From assembly GCA_019055375.1 (NCBI GenBank), contig JAHQIW010004486.1, positions 186,001 to 250,000 on the forward strand: DNA of 64,000 nucleotides, in the 5' to 3' direction. Below, one piece after another: positions 30,871-43,100 of the stretch (the stretch's first letter is position 1; each line of letters opens with the position of its first letter). The translations under genes were made by a program, and so were the position numbers. Source of the stretch: Parelaphostrongylus tenuis (Eukaryota > Nematoda > Chromadorea > Rhabditida > Metastrongylidae). A model generated the notes under the pieces. That model was not told the DNA's origin. It saw only the letters and a program-made list of their open reading frames with translations, and ran no database searches.

Positions 30871-33153
30871 TTCCAATATGAAGGTCATGGAACTTATATA
30901 TATTTTGAATGAGAAGGTCAACGAAAGGCCGTCAACGCCAGTAACTGTGCTGGCTAACCTTTACTTCCTACTGCACTTACAGAATATCGAATTTTCAAAA
31001 CTTGGATGACTCCGGCATCGCTGTGAGCTCTTTATGTACATTGTTGTTGGACGCTCATGAACACTCCTATGACAAGAATAGAAAACTATACTGGGATTAA
31101 TTCATCCTCAGGCACTATCATAAATATTAATATTTCTTCGTTATCCATTTCTGCATTACTATATCGTCAATGATTTGGGGAACCGATTGCTTGTTGCACT
31201 CTGATCATTCTCTGCTTCGATTCGGATACACTATTTTCGCTTATGATTACCGGTGAAGTTATGAATTACTGATTAATCAAACAAATTCACTTTGTTTTTA
31301 TTTGCATGACTTACTCGCACATATCGCTTTGTGTCATTAATCCCGATTCTTTTCATTGTCATTCATGAACCCGAAGATCGCTCTACCAACAAGCTTTCTT
31401 AGATTCTCACCATGGACATTTATCCATTTAATCCTCCTCTGGGTCTGATACTGAGTCCTGATCAACCAAAGTCTGTTTATATCGTCATAATGTCGCATAA
31501 CAATGAAATCACAGTTAGTAAATACAAGGAGGTAGATAAATTTAGATATCTGTACACATGCAAAACAGATCAGCAGCTATAACAATAAAAATGACTGGTT
31601 TGCTCTATGGAATCAATCAAAGCGAAAAGTCTAGAGGAAGGAGCAACCGAAGAAGAACAGAACAATTTGAATGAACACAATGAGATATATATCAAATTTA
31701 TTTCCCCTTTTCATTTTCTATTTGGGCAGATGAGCAATAAAGCATAATTTTCTCTATGAGAAGAGAATGAATGAGAATGTTAGATATCTGGTGTCGTAGT
31801 ACATGGGTCATGTCGTACAAAGGTGATTTAGCTGTCCAAAAAACGAAGTGCTGCCGCTTCATTTTAGTGCAGTCGAATGGGATCCTGGTGGAGTTTTAGA
31901 ACTTTCGCGCTGAAACGATGATGAGGTAAACTCGACTCAACAAGTAGTGAAAAATTTTTCATTCACTCAAGTTAAGACAAAAGAATTCAAACCAAAGAAT
32001 CTGTGGAGCTCCTCCTGCTTGATGCCGAGTCGTTCTGTCCTCGAACTTTACTAATTCCTGCAATGTGCTTAACTTTCTCGTCACCCAAAGTTTAACAGCA
32101 ACTACTTCCTCTTCGTGGGATTTATGCAGAACTATTTTGCCAGATCTCCATGTTTGATCAGTCTTCATCCAACAATCTTTTACAAATGGATGATCTAGAG
32201 AAGTTGAAGGAGTTTACAGTTTTCCCAGATAAATCAAACACGAGGTTGCTATGACAGTATTTGTTTGGACAATTAATGTTTTTTTCTGACAACTTCGCTT
32301 TTTTCGGAATCTGCAGACACGAAATTGTCGCCAGCCCAGTCAGCCAAATAACGATAAGAGAGAAAGCAACTAAATTTAGATTTCAACTGCTTTAAAAACA
32401 ATGCTTTCATACACTCTTCGCTTGATTTAGTCTGAGTACTACACGTCAAGATCAATCGTGTAAGATCAGCGTAATAGCGAGACGATCTTGATCGAATCCA
32501 GAATGCCTCAATAATCTTGCGCGTTCAAGTTTCATAATCTTGTGCGAAGATAAATGACAGCTACTTTGAATTCCTCTCTGATATCTCTTTGTGCGCTCTA
32601 TTCTTCAATTCAGGATTGGATAGCTAAAGAAGTGCAGATGGATCTTGAATTGTGCACAACATGAAACATTACCATCCAGCAATGTTACCTATTCTACTAA
32701 TGAAGTTAATTCAAAAAGTTAAGGTTCATGTAAAGCTAATCTTCCACCAACACAACTTTTTCATTCGGTTCTCACTTACATCTAGCTGCAGAGTTACAAA
32801 AAGGGGCCGCGTTCTAAAGTTTACGAGTGGCCTTCGAAATTTATAGCAACCATCTCAGAATGCTAAAGAATAAAAGACGAACGATGATATAGTAGGACCC
32901 ATCATTATGCAAGGGTGGTTTAAACAATTCAATAAGAAGGAGGGCATCCACTTTACAGTTTTTCTTTTGTTGTTGAAAAAATAATCAGGCGGTCACTGGA
33001 CGTATTTAATCTAATACGGTTGCAAGTGTTTACTGTCGACATGACTGTCGAATGATAACAACGGGCGTTTATAAAGCTTGCATTCGTCTTTCCGGTTGAA
33101 TGAGTTGATTAGTGAGTTCAGATACGAAGAACATAATTGAGAGGTTTTTAGTG
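30871..33153. other. unassigned stretch
   Basis: A minus-strand frame at 31959-32168 (69 codons, rich in charged residues: SGKIVLHKSHEEEVVAVK) is the only mildly protein-like piece, with no known family. Nothing else stands out in 2.3 kb. Confidence 0.3.
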
Positions 33154-33235
33154 TTTTACTGCTTTTTTTTGCAGTATATATATATATATATATTAACATC
33201 ATAACACTGCGAAAAAAAGCAGTAAAAATATTAGA
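33154..33235. repeat. small hairpin around a TA tract
   Basis: 'ttttactgctttttttt' near 33154 pairs with 'aaaaaaagcagtaaaa' ending near 33228, with (TA)n in the loop. About 20-bp imperfect stem; may be a tiny MITE. Confidence 0.5.
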
Positions 33236-33335
33236 ATTTCGGAGTATTAAATCTAACAATGGCTGTCAGCTCAACCAGGGTTTATAAAGCGAAATCGCAT
33301 ACCCAACAAAATCTGTTGAAGGTTAGTAATTTAAC

Positions 33336-33415
33336 TTGGTGATGTAGTGGTAGCACACGTCCTCGATATGAATGGAACGCGGGTTCGATTTCCGTCTGAG
33401 TTAGTATTTTTGCTC
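33336..33415 (+). other. tRNA-like segment (pseudogene or SINE head)
   Basis: A-box-like 'tggtgatgtagtggtagc' and a B box 'gggttcgatttcc' at suitable spacing. The acceptor stem does not close well and the anticodon arm is poor, so this is not a working tRNA gene. Confidence 0.35.
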
Positions 33416-34529
33416 ACCACTCAATTCTCTCAGGCATAATTGGAAGGCTTAAAATCAGAGCTGGTGATTTTTTTCTAAAGAAGCTGTGCTTTCTTGATTT
33501 GATAGATAGGTAACCTTTTTATGTGAAGAAGACAAAACTGCAAGAAATATCAGCCATCTTAGTCGTACTAAACTGTATTCAAGCAAAAGTTTCGCACATC
33601 ACCCAACATCATTAGGTATATTCATGAGACCTTACCCCAGCTATAAGCGGTTGAAAAAAATTTTGTTTGTTTTCAATCAGTTGTAGTGTTAACAACCTCG
33701 CGTTTGATCGTCAAGAAAATACGAAATTACTATCAACGCCGACGTCAAAAACTAGAGACACTGAGGAATTGTTAAGGTTTCCGATCAAAAGCACTTCAAA
33801 ATTCGATTAGAACTTGTACTGGCTTGTTTACTGCGCGGTTTGCAAGCGCGAAAGCTATTGGTTAGCGCTCCATGTTTAGTGTCTGTTACCAATACGCATA
33901 ACATAATCGGCTTCTTGAACCTCCTGGTGTTTACGATAATGTCCTGATAATTGTATATCAGCGCACCATTCTTGCTGTTTATTCAAGTGAGACATAACAT
34001 AGTAAAGGTACTGACATACTCAATCGTGCTGGAGCAAAAGTCTTGATAGTCAATCTTAACACACATAGTCGTCAGTTAAAAATGCAACACGTAGCAGCCT
34101 TTTGATGATTCACACGGGGAAGATCCGTTAAAGAATATGCTATGTGGGATAAATGTCGTGATGACAAAAAGAGCACCTTTTGCTTAGTAGATAACATTCT
34201 GGCTTCTAATTAACTTCAGTGGCAAAAATGTGCCCACAATCAGTAACGTGTCTTGTACCTACCGTTTCGGTGTTCTATAGTGGCAAGAGGTGGAGAGTGA
34301 TCAAAGGGTAGCCGATGAACACTGCCCATATGAACGGGTTTGACAGAATGAGATGCGGGACTTAATGAATCACGATTAGTTATTAACAAGCTATTGAACA
34401 ACTGTAAAATTATTGATTACGGTATCCCAAGGACGTTGCTGAATTTCCTGGCAACTACACTTGACAAACTAGGTGAACCTGTAATACTACCCTAATTAGA
34501 AATTGTACCAATTGGATTAATTAAATGAT
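33416..34529. other. unassigned stretch
   Basis: No feature recognised. Confidence 0.3.
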
Positions 34530-36720
34530 ATATCTTGATGGCTCTTTTCTGTTATCGAGAACAAAAGAAAAATGACCTCGGTGGATTGATACTTTCCATT
34601 GCACTCTTAGCAATCATTCGAAAGCTTGTATCTCCGGCCACTGCGCTACGCATCCATTTTTTGATGAAGCTTTTTTACGCTCCAACAGAAGGCAAACATT
34701 TGTGTTCCGCACAAGCGTATTTTCACAGGACTGAACTGTTCCCTGGATTTGTGAGCAACCATTCGATAGCGTAACCTCCTATGATATCAAGCCTGTGGTA
34801 ATTTTCTGAGAAGACGGTTTCACTGCAGTGTTGTAGGGAAAATAACATTGAATTCACATAGATAGGAATCTGTTTTTTCGGCTTCCATATGGTCTGAAGG
34901 AAGGGGGCAGGACGGCCCGTGATTTTGATACGGCGGTCGATCGAGTGCGCTGATGAGTGACACATGTGGCGTGCAAATTTTATTACGTGTTAAGAAATTT
35001 TTATACTCCGACAGAAGCTCCATAAAGAACGCACACATTTTTGATACTACACAGTTTCCTCTACATGTTCATATGCTTTTGTGCTTCCATCAAAGTAATG
35101 GTAGGAGCGAATGGAGGGTGTAAACAATTTTGATTTTGAATCTTACAGCATCACTAAACGGTCTATTCAAAAAAGAAGCCCGTAGTTTAGTAGCCAGAGG
35201 CTTTAACCTTCGAATGATTACTAACACTCTTATGACAAATTTTCACGAGTGAAAGCAGTCGATTCTTCATTTGTTTTTCGATAACAGAAAAGAACCATTT
35301 TGATCAATAGTCAATAAAATGAGATACACCAATAAAAAACACATTAGTTCAGACTTGTTCTTACCACGCCGATGTCTGAGTACCAACAAAAGTCATTTTG
35401 CCATGATCGTTTTCCTTGCCAAAACTAAATATGTCACAAATTTGAAAATGATCGCATAATCTTGTTTGGAGAAATCGCTCTTACATTACAGTTTGGAACA
35501 GAATCAAATACTAGGGAAGATTGCTTAGGTTCACGAAATGCATGTGATTTTACTACTAAGTGTATAAAGATCTCACACATTATTGCTATTCAACTATTCA
35601 AACAACGGTCGTAAAACAGTAGAGAAATGCTGATAAACAGAGTTCGAAAATGTCTCTTGCTTTGAGCAGATCTCAGAACATGCGCAATGTGGTTATTGCA
35701 CAATGCACGACAAAAAAATTCCCTCACGAATAAGGTATGAACGAAAAGAAAGTGGTCTTTCCTATGATCCGGTGGCGATTTTTGCAGGATTTTTTTGTGG
35801 ACAAAACTTTCCATTGAATTTTCAATTATCTTTCAAAAGACATATCGAAGAGTTGGGAAAGGCTTGTTTTTTTCAACAAAAGAATACTACAGCGTTGTAA
35901 ATTACTACACAACCGAAAACGATATTGTTTTCACACGCGTTACACGTTTTCCCTTGCTTTGCGCGTTGTCGCTCGCATTTTTCGCAACAAAGGCTCTTCC
36001 CTCAAACTGCTAGTATTCATTCGATAGCCTGAATTTTATACACAATTTCCATAGTTTTTTCTCCAAAAAGGCTTTCTCACAACGCTGTTGCAGAGAGGAA
36101 AAATTTGTGTTCCGCACACGGCTATGTCTCGCAAGACAGAGCTTTCCCTGAAGTTATAAGTAGCCATACGATGGGATATATTTTGACGAATTTAATACTG
36201 CGCTTGGCTTCTGGAAAAATCGCTCTGCTGTACTTTAGCACAAAAAAATTCTAAGCCCTATACACGCTGCGCATTGTTTGTGGGCTGGGTGTGTGAGCAG
36301 ATGTGCATTGGTAACGTGATCGATAGACCGCGGAGACGTCATGCACATGTGGGAAGCGGTTTTGTCATTGATTACAGGATTATTCTCCGCTCTGAGAAAA
36401 GTCCAAATGAAACATATAGTTCCAATACCACAAGATTTCTTACACACACTTGTAGAATTTTCGTCCATAGCCGTGAGATGCTTGGTTTTAGGCTTATTAG
36501 CGAACTTTATTTGGCGAAATCAAATGAAAATTGGCATCTTAAGCGCAAAACGATAGAATGTAATTTTTTTTCCACCTTACCAAAAAAACTAAAGTGTTTT
36601 GTGGAGCGGAGAAAATACTCTCGAATAAATAACGAAATTCTGCACAGTGTCGCGCGAAGTGCATGAAACATAAATTTAATTTATCGCTACAGCGCTGTAT
36701 GAAAGTCTTAAAAACCAGGC
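34530..36720. repeat. cluster of dispersed repeat family D
   Basis: Several joined copies (about 34530-34990, 35150-35290, 35590-36060, 36060-36720). They share 'agcaatcattcgaaagctt', 'gccactgcgctacgc', 'tttgtgttccgcacaagcg' and 'gtgacacatgtggcg' blocks in both orientations. The 130-codon frame at 36274-36666 lies inside one and is not a gene. Confidence 0.55.
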
Positions 36721-36830
36721 GTATTATTCAGCCCATCTAAATTTACGCCATTCAGTAATTGACAATAGGATAGCGAAAAGGCTTTGTTCAGCGAAATATA
36801 GGTGCGATTATGACATAAGCGCATGGAGCG

Positions 36831-38691
36831 TATCACCTGTATCACCTGTCGCCCTGTTGATCGTCGAGTGACTCGAGCGGGTACAGGCAACTCTTACCAT
36901 TTTTCCCTATCGCGTGCAAGAGTAGCTCAGTGGGTCCTCCTCGCTCTGAGGATTCGCTGAGCATCATATTTTTCTTCTATCGCTTTCGTGAAAAAATCGG
37001 ACCAACGGGTCGGTGGTATTTGTTGTAGGGCGCCTGACGCTCCCGAGAAATCCAATCGGTAACGGTTTTCTTCCATCGGTTGTCGTTGGAGCGCATCGCG
37101 TGTCCGGCCCACCTTATTTTCGATATTCTGAAGTGTAGAACAGCGTCTCTGATTTTCATCGTTAACGTAGGTGGGAGCTTCGGATCCTTTCTCTCATTTG
37201 CAAGATACGAAATACTCCTCGCATCAACCTTTTAACTGCGCGTTCGATAATGCCAAGTGATTTCTCATCCTGCTTACGTAGCGACCAGGTTGCTGCTGCA
37301 TACGTTAGAGAAGGGATATCTGTCGAGTCCAAAAGGTGGGCACGGAGTTGAATGTTTTTTGTCCTGCTTCACTACATCTTCGATGCTCTTGAACGTTTCC
37401 CCAAGCCGCTCGTTTCCTCCTGCTCAACTCTGGAGCTAGCGTCGTTCATCATGTTGAATTCACGACCTCGACAGGCGTAACTGGAGCATTCGGAGCTCGT
37501 CGTTCTGCTGAGAATGAATGGAGCATTCAAAATCCATCCGTTCCTCATAAACATCGTTTTCGTTGGATTTAGTTGAAGACTAATCTTTCCACAGGCGTTG
37601 TCGAAATCATTCAACATTCGTTGCATTTCCCTGATGTTCAGTGTTATGAGAACGATATCGTCAGCTAAGCAAAGATGGTTTAATTGTCGACCGTCAATTT
37701 TCACTCCCATATCGTCCCATTCTAATGCTCGCATGACGTTTTGTAGGGTGGCAGTGAATAGTTTTAGCGAAATTATATCGCCTTATCAAACCTTTCTTCT
37801 TACGTCAGTGGTGATAGGTTATCTAGAGCCTTCATAACCGCTTCTGTTTCCACGGAATCAAAGGCTTTCTTCAGATCGATGAAAGTGAGACAGAGTGGTT
37901 GTTTGTACTCTCGTGAAACTTCAATGAGTCCTGTAGTCGTGTAGATGTGGTCTATGGTACTGAATCCTTTACGGAACCCTGCTTGTTCGCATGGCTGTCC
38001 TTCGTCCAGTGTTCCGTTAATCCTGTTTATGATGACTCGAGTAAAGAGTCTATAGATAACGGATAGCAAGCAGATTGGGCGATAATGCCTATGTCATGAA
38101 GATCTCCCTTTTTGAACAACAATACGGTCTTGCTGGTTTTTCCTTTAAATAGAGACCTTGCATTCTGACAGGTAGCGAGTGAGGAGCCGAGCCAGGTTGT
38201 TGATGAGAACTGGCGGCAGGTTCCTCAGGTGTTTCTGGTCTAATCCTGTTTGGACCGGGTGTTGTTCTGTTCTTCATCGATGATGTGGCATGTCGGATAT
38301 TGGAACGACTTGTTCATCCTCTTTCAATTTATATGACTGTAAAAGGACATGGCTAGCGAAGAGATCCGAGTAGTATGGTAGATGATTTTCTCCATAGCCC
38401 TTCTGGAAGCTGTAAGTGTCCCGTCAGGGTATCGGAGTGCAATCATCTTGGTCTTATAGTTGGCAAAGCCCTCGTGGGCTTTGCGAATGCTCTTCCCAGC
38501 TTCTGCAGCTTCTGCCATAACTGCTGCTCTTCTCTGTTTGAGGTCTTCTTCGATCGCTTTTCTCTAGCATTTCGCAGGTTCGGACTTAAGTTTCGGTTGC
38601 CTGTAGCTCGTGCGATTCCGCGTTGACGTATCAGCTCAAGTGTCTGCGGAAACAAGCGTCTCTTCATGACCACAGGACTCTCGGCTTTCAT
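36831..38691 (-). mobile_element. RTE retrotransposon, 5'-truncated (copy 3)
   Basis: Begins (5') within the linker ([21 protein letters not shown] near 38680) and runs to the 3' repeat CACCTGTATCACCTG at 36831. RT motifs: [12 protein letters not shown] near 37870 and LADDIVLIT (F of FADD changed to L) near 37660. An internal deletion of about 105 bp near 37815 removes the residues between the ALDN and VRRGVRQGD regions seen in copies 2 and 4. Several frameshifts. Dead copy; 5' truncation is normal for target-primed insertion. Confidence 0.9.
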
Positions 38692-38694
38692 AGC

Positions 38695-39010
38695 GTGGAG
38701 CGTAGGGAAGATAAATTATTTTGAATGCTACAGAGTTGCAGAAAAGCTATCTAGAAAAACAAAGCATTTTGAAGACTTTGATATTCATGCCATCTAATGA
38801 TGAGTGGCAATTTACATGAATACTTTATGAAGTGAGATATAAGCGTAATAATAATAAACGCGCAGCGCGCAAGAAGCATGATTTTATTAGGAATGCTACA
38901 CTGATGCAAAAAAGCCTTCTTTGAAAAATTTACGTTTTTGAGATTCAATCGATTACTATAAGCTCATGAAGAATTCTTGTTCAGCAAACAGTTCTAATCC
39001 ATAAATTTTT
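38695..39010. repeat. dispersed repeat family D copy
   Basis: 'tctaatgatga..ggcaattt', 'acgcgcagcgcgcaagaagcatgattttatt' and 'ctacactgatgcaaaaaagcc' style blocks, shared with other D copies in inverse orientation. Confidence 0.45.
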
Positions 39011-39368
39011 GTTGTCTATCAGAAGAGAACCGCAAAAATGAAGATATCAATCCATAGACTTTTGTATAGATAGAAGTATGCACAAGTAATCCTTACTCCA
39101 TTGCCTCAGCTGAGCCGATCAAGGCGCTGTCTCTTCGAGGAGGATGACTATCACCAGTGTGGACAGGTAAGTTCGAAACGCCAAATCTGTCCGGATGAAG
39201 ATCTGGACAAACATCATACGCGTCGTCTACGATGGTGAGACCAGTCTAGAAATTTGCACATCGAAAGTCCACTCCAATTGCCAGAAGTGCTGAAGCTTTT
39301 TAGAATCGGGTACTGTTGAGATCAAGGTACGACCAGTTTTGTTTTCTAACATACGCGTATTATATTGA

Positions 39369-39906
39369 GTTGGAAAGAAAGTTCTGGGGCACTTGAAAAA
39401 AGTTGAAAATTCACCTATGATCGCAGAATAAAAACAATAATAACCATTCTTTAAATTAACGGCTGTCAATTCCTACGATTTTCTGCTATCGGTCCATCAA
39501 GTTTCAGATATGGCCGAAGTACTATACCTTCAACTTTGAATCAGAGAACTCTTGACACGTTTCTTTAACTTCATCGAACGACTCAGTTTGGCTACTCTAA
39601 ACAAGTGTCGCACTGATCGGAAAAGGCCAAAGTCGGATGGGTGATCGGAATGCAGGCCCCAATCAACTTCGTTGATTTCATCGGCTGTAGTTTGGTGTGA
39701 AAGATCTTTTCACAAATAGTGACGCACTAAAACAGGAACTTCTATGTAACGTTGGACATGCTGAAGGCCTGTAACAAAGTGAAAATGAAGACGCATAATA
39801 TATTTAGGCCTTGAGTGGCAAGATCCCACTAAGAAATAGTAATATTATGATAAGCATGGAAGTCATCTCATGCTTACTAAAGTGCCCCAAACCTTTCGTT
39901 CCAACC
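39369..39906 (-). mobile_element. internally deleted mariner with inverted ends
   Basis: Inverted termini: gttggaaagaaagttctggggc at 39369 and gccccaaacctttcgttccaac ending at 39906. The minus-strand interior translates, with frame breaks, to the mariner C-terminus: HPSDFGLFRSVRHLF (third catalytic Asp region), EVKETCQEF and a YFGHI.NL..R.QKIV tail. The N-terminal and first catalytic regions are missing, so this is a non-autonomous copy of about 540 bp. It lies just beyond exon 9 of bestrophin A. Confidence 0.75.
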
Positions 39907-40095
39907 GTAGTGTTTGAGGTGCAAAAAATCTAAGAAGTAGTATCAAATGAAAACTGGCCACACAAATAGACACGAGCTAAATGTTCAGATTCCAGTACTA
40001 CGAGCTAAGTTCTCTTATACGTTCCTCACATTTACATGTTTGGTTCTCCAGTTCCATATGCAAACGAGTGTTTATTGACAAATCTCATTCAAAAC

Positions 40096-40180
40096 CCACC
40101 GCAATGTTTTTGTCGATGAGAAAATTGCATTCAAAATCATCGTCGTCTTCACCTAGAGGGTTAAGAAGTGCTTCAGCCAC
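40096..40180 (-). CDS. bestrophin A exon 9 (calcium clasp)
   Basis: tgcag acceptor; [29 protein letters not shown]. Donor placed at gttttg (85 nt) to match gene B; gtgggt four bases earlier is the alternative. The acidic EDDDD clasp is intact. Confidence 0.88.
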
Positions 40181-43100
40181 CTGCAATACGTTCAACTATG
40201 TATTGACGTACCGAATATTTGTCGTCGGCCCATCATTTCAATTTGTAATCATTAATCAACTAATTGAATCAATAGTACGGTAGTGGTAGCCCTATCATCC
40301 GTGCTGTTCATGAAGGGGTGTACTCAACCACGCCTATTACAGAATAAATAGACCATGAACTCAAATTTAACGTTAAAACTCCCTCACTTTGGAGAAGCTT
40401 TGCCCAGCCAAGGTTTTTTGTCAGGTGACTCGTAAGTGCCACACATTGAACCATCACTCTGTTCACTAATTGATTCCTACACTCAATAGCTTATAGAGAA
40501 GAGTAACTTCACCAAAAACACATGAATACTTTAACTGCCTCGGGCTTGTCTCAAAAAAAAAATGGTTTCCATGGAATCGTAGTTCACAGCCCATGAAATT
40601 TGGGTAGGCATAGCAGAACAATAGTTCTTCAGAAATTAAACAAAAATCTATGGATTTTTCAAGTGAAATACGGTTATTTATGAATCAGTGATGGAACATA
40701 CCTCTTCTATCGACCGCTTTTTTATAGACCCGCTCTAAATGATATAATCTGATATGGATATGAATGTTTTGAGCTCATAGTTCTAGTGATATACACGCGC
40801 CTGTTTGGTCCTATTGGGACTCACCATTACCCACCCTCTCTCGGTCCAGCCGATCTCCTTAAGGTTAAATGATCCTCTACAAGGAATTGACGTCGACAAT
40901 TGAATTACCCCGAGCCAGGTGATGCACTTACCTGACATTGTGATGAGCGACAGCCGATAGAAGAGGTATGGTTCATCTATAATGGCTACGCGCTCGACTG
41001 CTGATCGCCACAATGTCAGGTAAGTACATCACTTGACTTGGGGTGATCTAATACTTGGCGTCGATTCTTTGTAGAAGACTATTTAACGTTATGGGATCGA
41101 CTGAACCGAGAAAGGGTGGTAATGATGAGTCCCAAAAGGACGAAACAGGCGCCTGTATACCACTAGACCTATCGATTCAAAACATGCATGTCTTTGTTAG
41201 ATTAAATCAGTGATAAACAAAATTTCATATGTAGTCTCAAACTCTGTCAACCTTAGTGATCGCAGCAGTCATACTTTGAATTAATGACTTAGATTTGATA
41301 GTCTTCCTCATAGCATTGCTGCTTTCTGTATTTAGGATTTTTACAGACAAACTCCAACTTCAATTCGACTGTTCATCGCAGAGGTGGGTGGTGGCCTGCC
41401 CTGTAAGACGATAGCGTTGCTTCGATACCTCCACCCCCTCTAAACTCCCGAGTTCAGTGATCTTTTCAGTAATCTTATGTCGGCATTTAAGATCCAAACT
41501 TGACCACATTATGAAAAAGGCGAAATCGTCGAAACATCAGCCATCAGTCTATCACTACTACTGCTACTAGTACTATCATCAACATAATTCCTGACTTACT
41601 TTTTTAAGCAAAACACGACGTGTTACAAAGAACTTTATACGACAGCTGACGTTTAGGCAGTTTGCCTTCTTCAGAGCCTGGAAAGGTCAAATTATCCGCA
41701 GTCCAATCAGTCAAATACCTCCAAAAATCACCAGACCTAGATCTCAATCGCATCAAGCACAAAATCAACTCTCAACATACTCACCGTTTTTTATATGTGT
41801 GCCACTGAGTGATTCAAGTGGAGATCATCGGAAGATCAAGGCATTCCTCCCTGCGCTTTATGGTTGGATTGGTCGAATTAATCCAAAACGCTTCCAAGAT
41901 CTTTCGCGCTGATGTTTTCTGCTCCTGCGCGAGGATGTTGACTTCGATTTCAAAATCAACTCCGTCGTGCTTCTGTGCTCTGTGCGTCCCTAGCGGGGTG
42001 TTCCGTCTATTAAGACGTTTTTCAGCTAGGTGTTCTTCTATGCGGCATAGAGCGGCCTACCCGTTTCGCCAATGTATTTATCACTACACGCTTTGCAAGA
42101 GATTAGGTAGACTGTACCTACGCTCATGCAATCACCGTCTCTGCCGTTAGGACACATTTTACAATCTTTCGTATACAGAGACGGTCATATAAGCGGTTGC
42201 GAACTAGTTGGCGTTTTAGAGTATGCGGTGGTATTTCAATAATGGCCGCCGATTGCTCTAAACCCGCTCTTTTCAAACAGCGTTTTATAACTGTACTAAT
42301 CTCATTTGAAAAGAACGGGAGGATAAACGGGACTTTCCTTTCGGTTAAGTTTTCGTTCGGAGCGCATTATTTCCTCTAAACCTGAGCCGAGGGGCTACAA
42401 ACTCGTGCCCATTAGAAGTGGCTTTCCCGAGCCCGTTTCACGGATTCTACTCTTGCTCCTGCCCGGTACATACATTGGCTGCTGTTCGAAACATATTTTT
42501 ACTAGCGCCTTCTTCGTATGTGAGGGATGAGAAGAGAGATAGTGAACTAGGGTGTTTTTATCTCTTGGCTTTCGGTACCACTTCGTTATGTAGCCGCTCT
42601 CAGTTAAGCTTATTTGCACGTTCAAGAATGGGAGCCAATCGTCTTTTGGTATCTCACGGGCGAATTTTATATACTCTGACTGTTCATTCAGCAATCAAAA
42701 ACAATTATCTAGCTCTTCTTGAGTGGAACAGATAACCAAACAATCATCTATATACCTACAGTAGAGTAATGGCCGGAAATCCATTACTGGTGCTTCCACT
42801 TTAGACATAAAGGCAATCGCCAGGCTAGGTGCCAGTCGCTGCCCATTGCCAGCCCTCTCATTTGAGTAAAATGTTTCCCAGACCATCTGAAGAAGGAGCA
42901 GTTCAGGCACTCTTTTAATAGACCATGAACTGCTCAATCGACAAGCCATACATGTTTACAGCTCCCTGGTGTTGTATCAGAAGCTTATGTTTGCTTGTAA
43001 TGCGGAGTCATTCGACACTTTTGGTATACAAAGCAGTGACGTCGAATGACTCCATTACGTACGCCGCTGTTCGGGTTCGCGTTACGTAAACGATCCAGGA

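Larger units (their letters stand above)
40778..41172. repeat. hammerhead family 3 fold-back element
   Basis: Arms of about 170 bp (40778-40960 and 40995-41172) are inverted around a short centre. For example 'cacttacctgacattgtg' near 40927 is mirrored by 'cacaatgtcaggtaagtac' near 41010. A hammerhead-like motif sits at the outer end of each arm. It lies in the intron between gene A exons 8 and 9. Noncoding. Confidence 0.8.

Noticed and set aside
34945..34960. CTGATGAG in family D
   Set aside because: Lacks all other hammerhead parts.
36274..36666. 130-codon plus-strand frame
   Set aside because: Lies inside family D repeats and is not kept in other copies.
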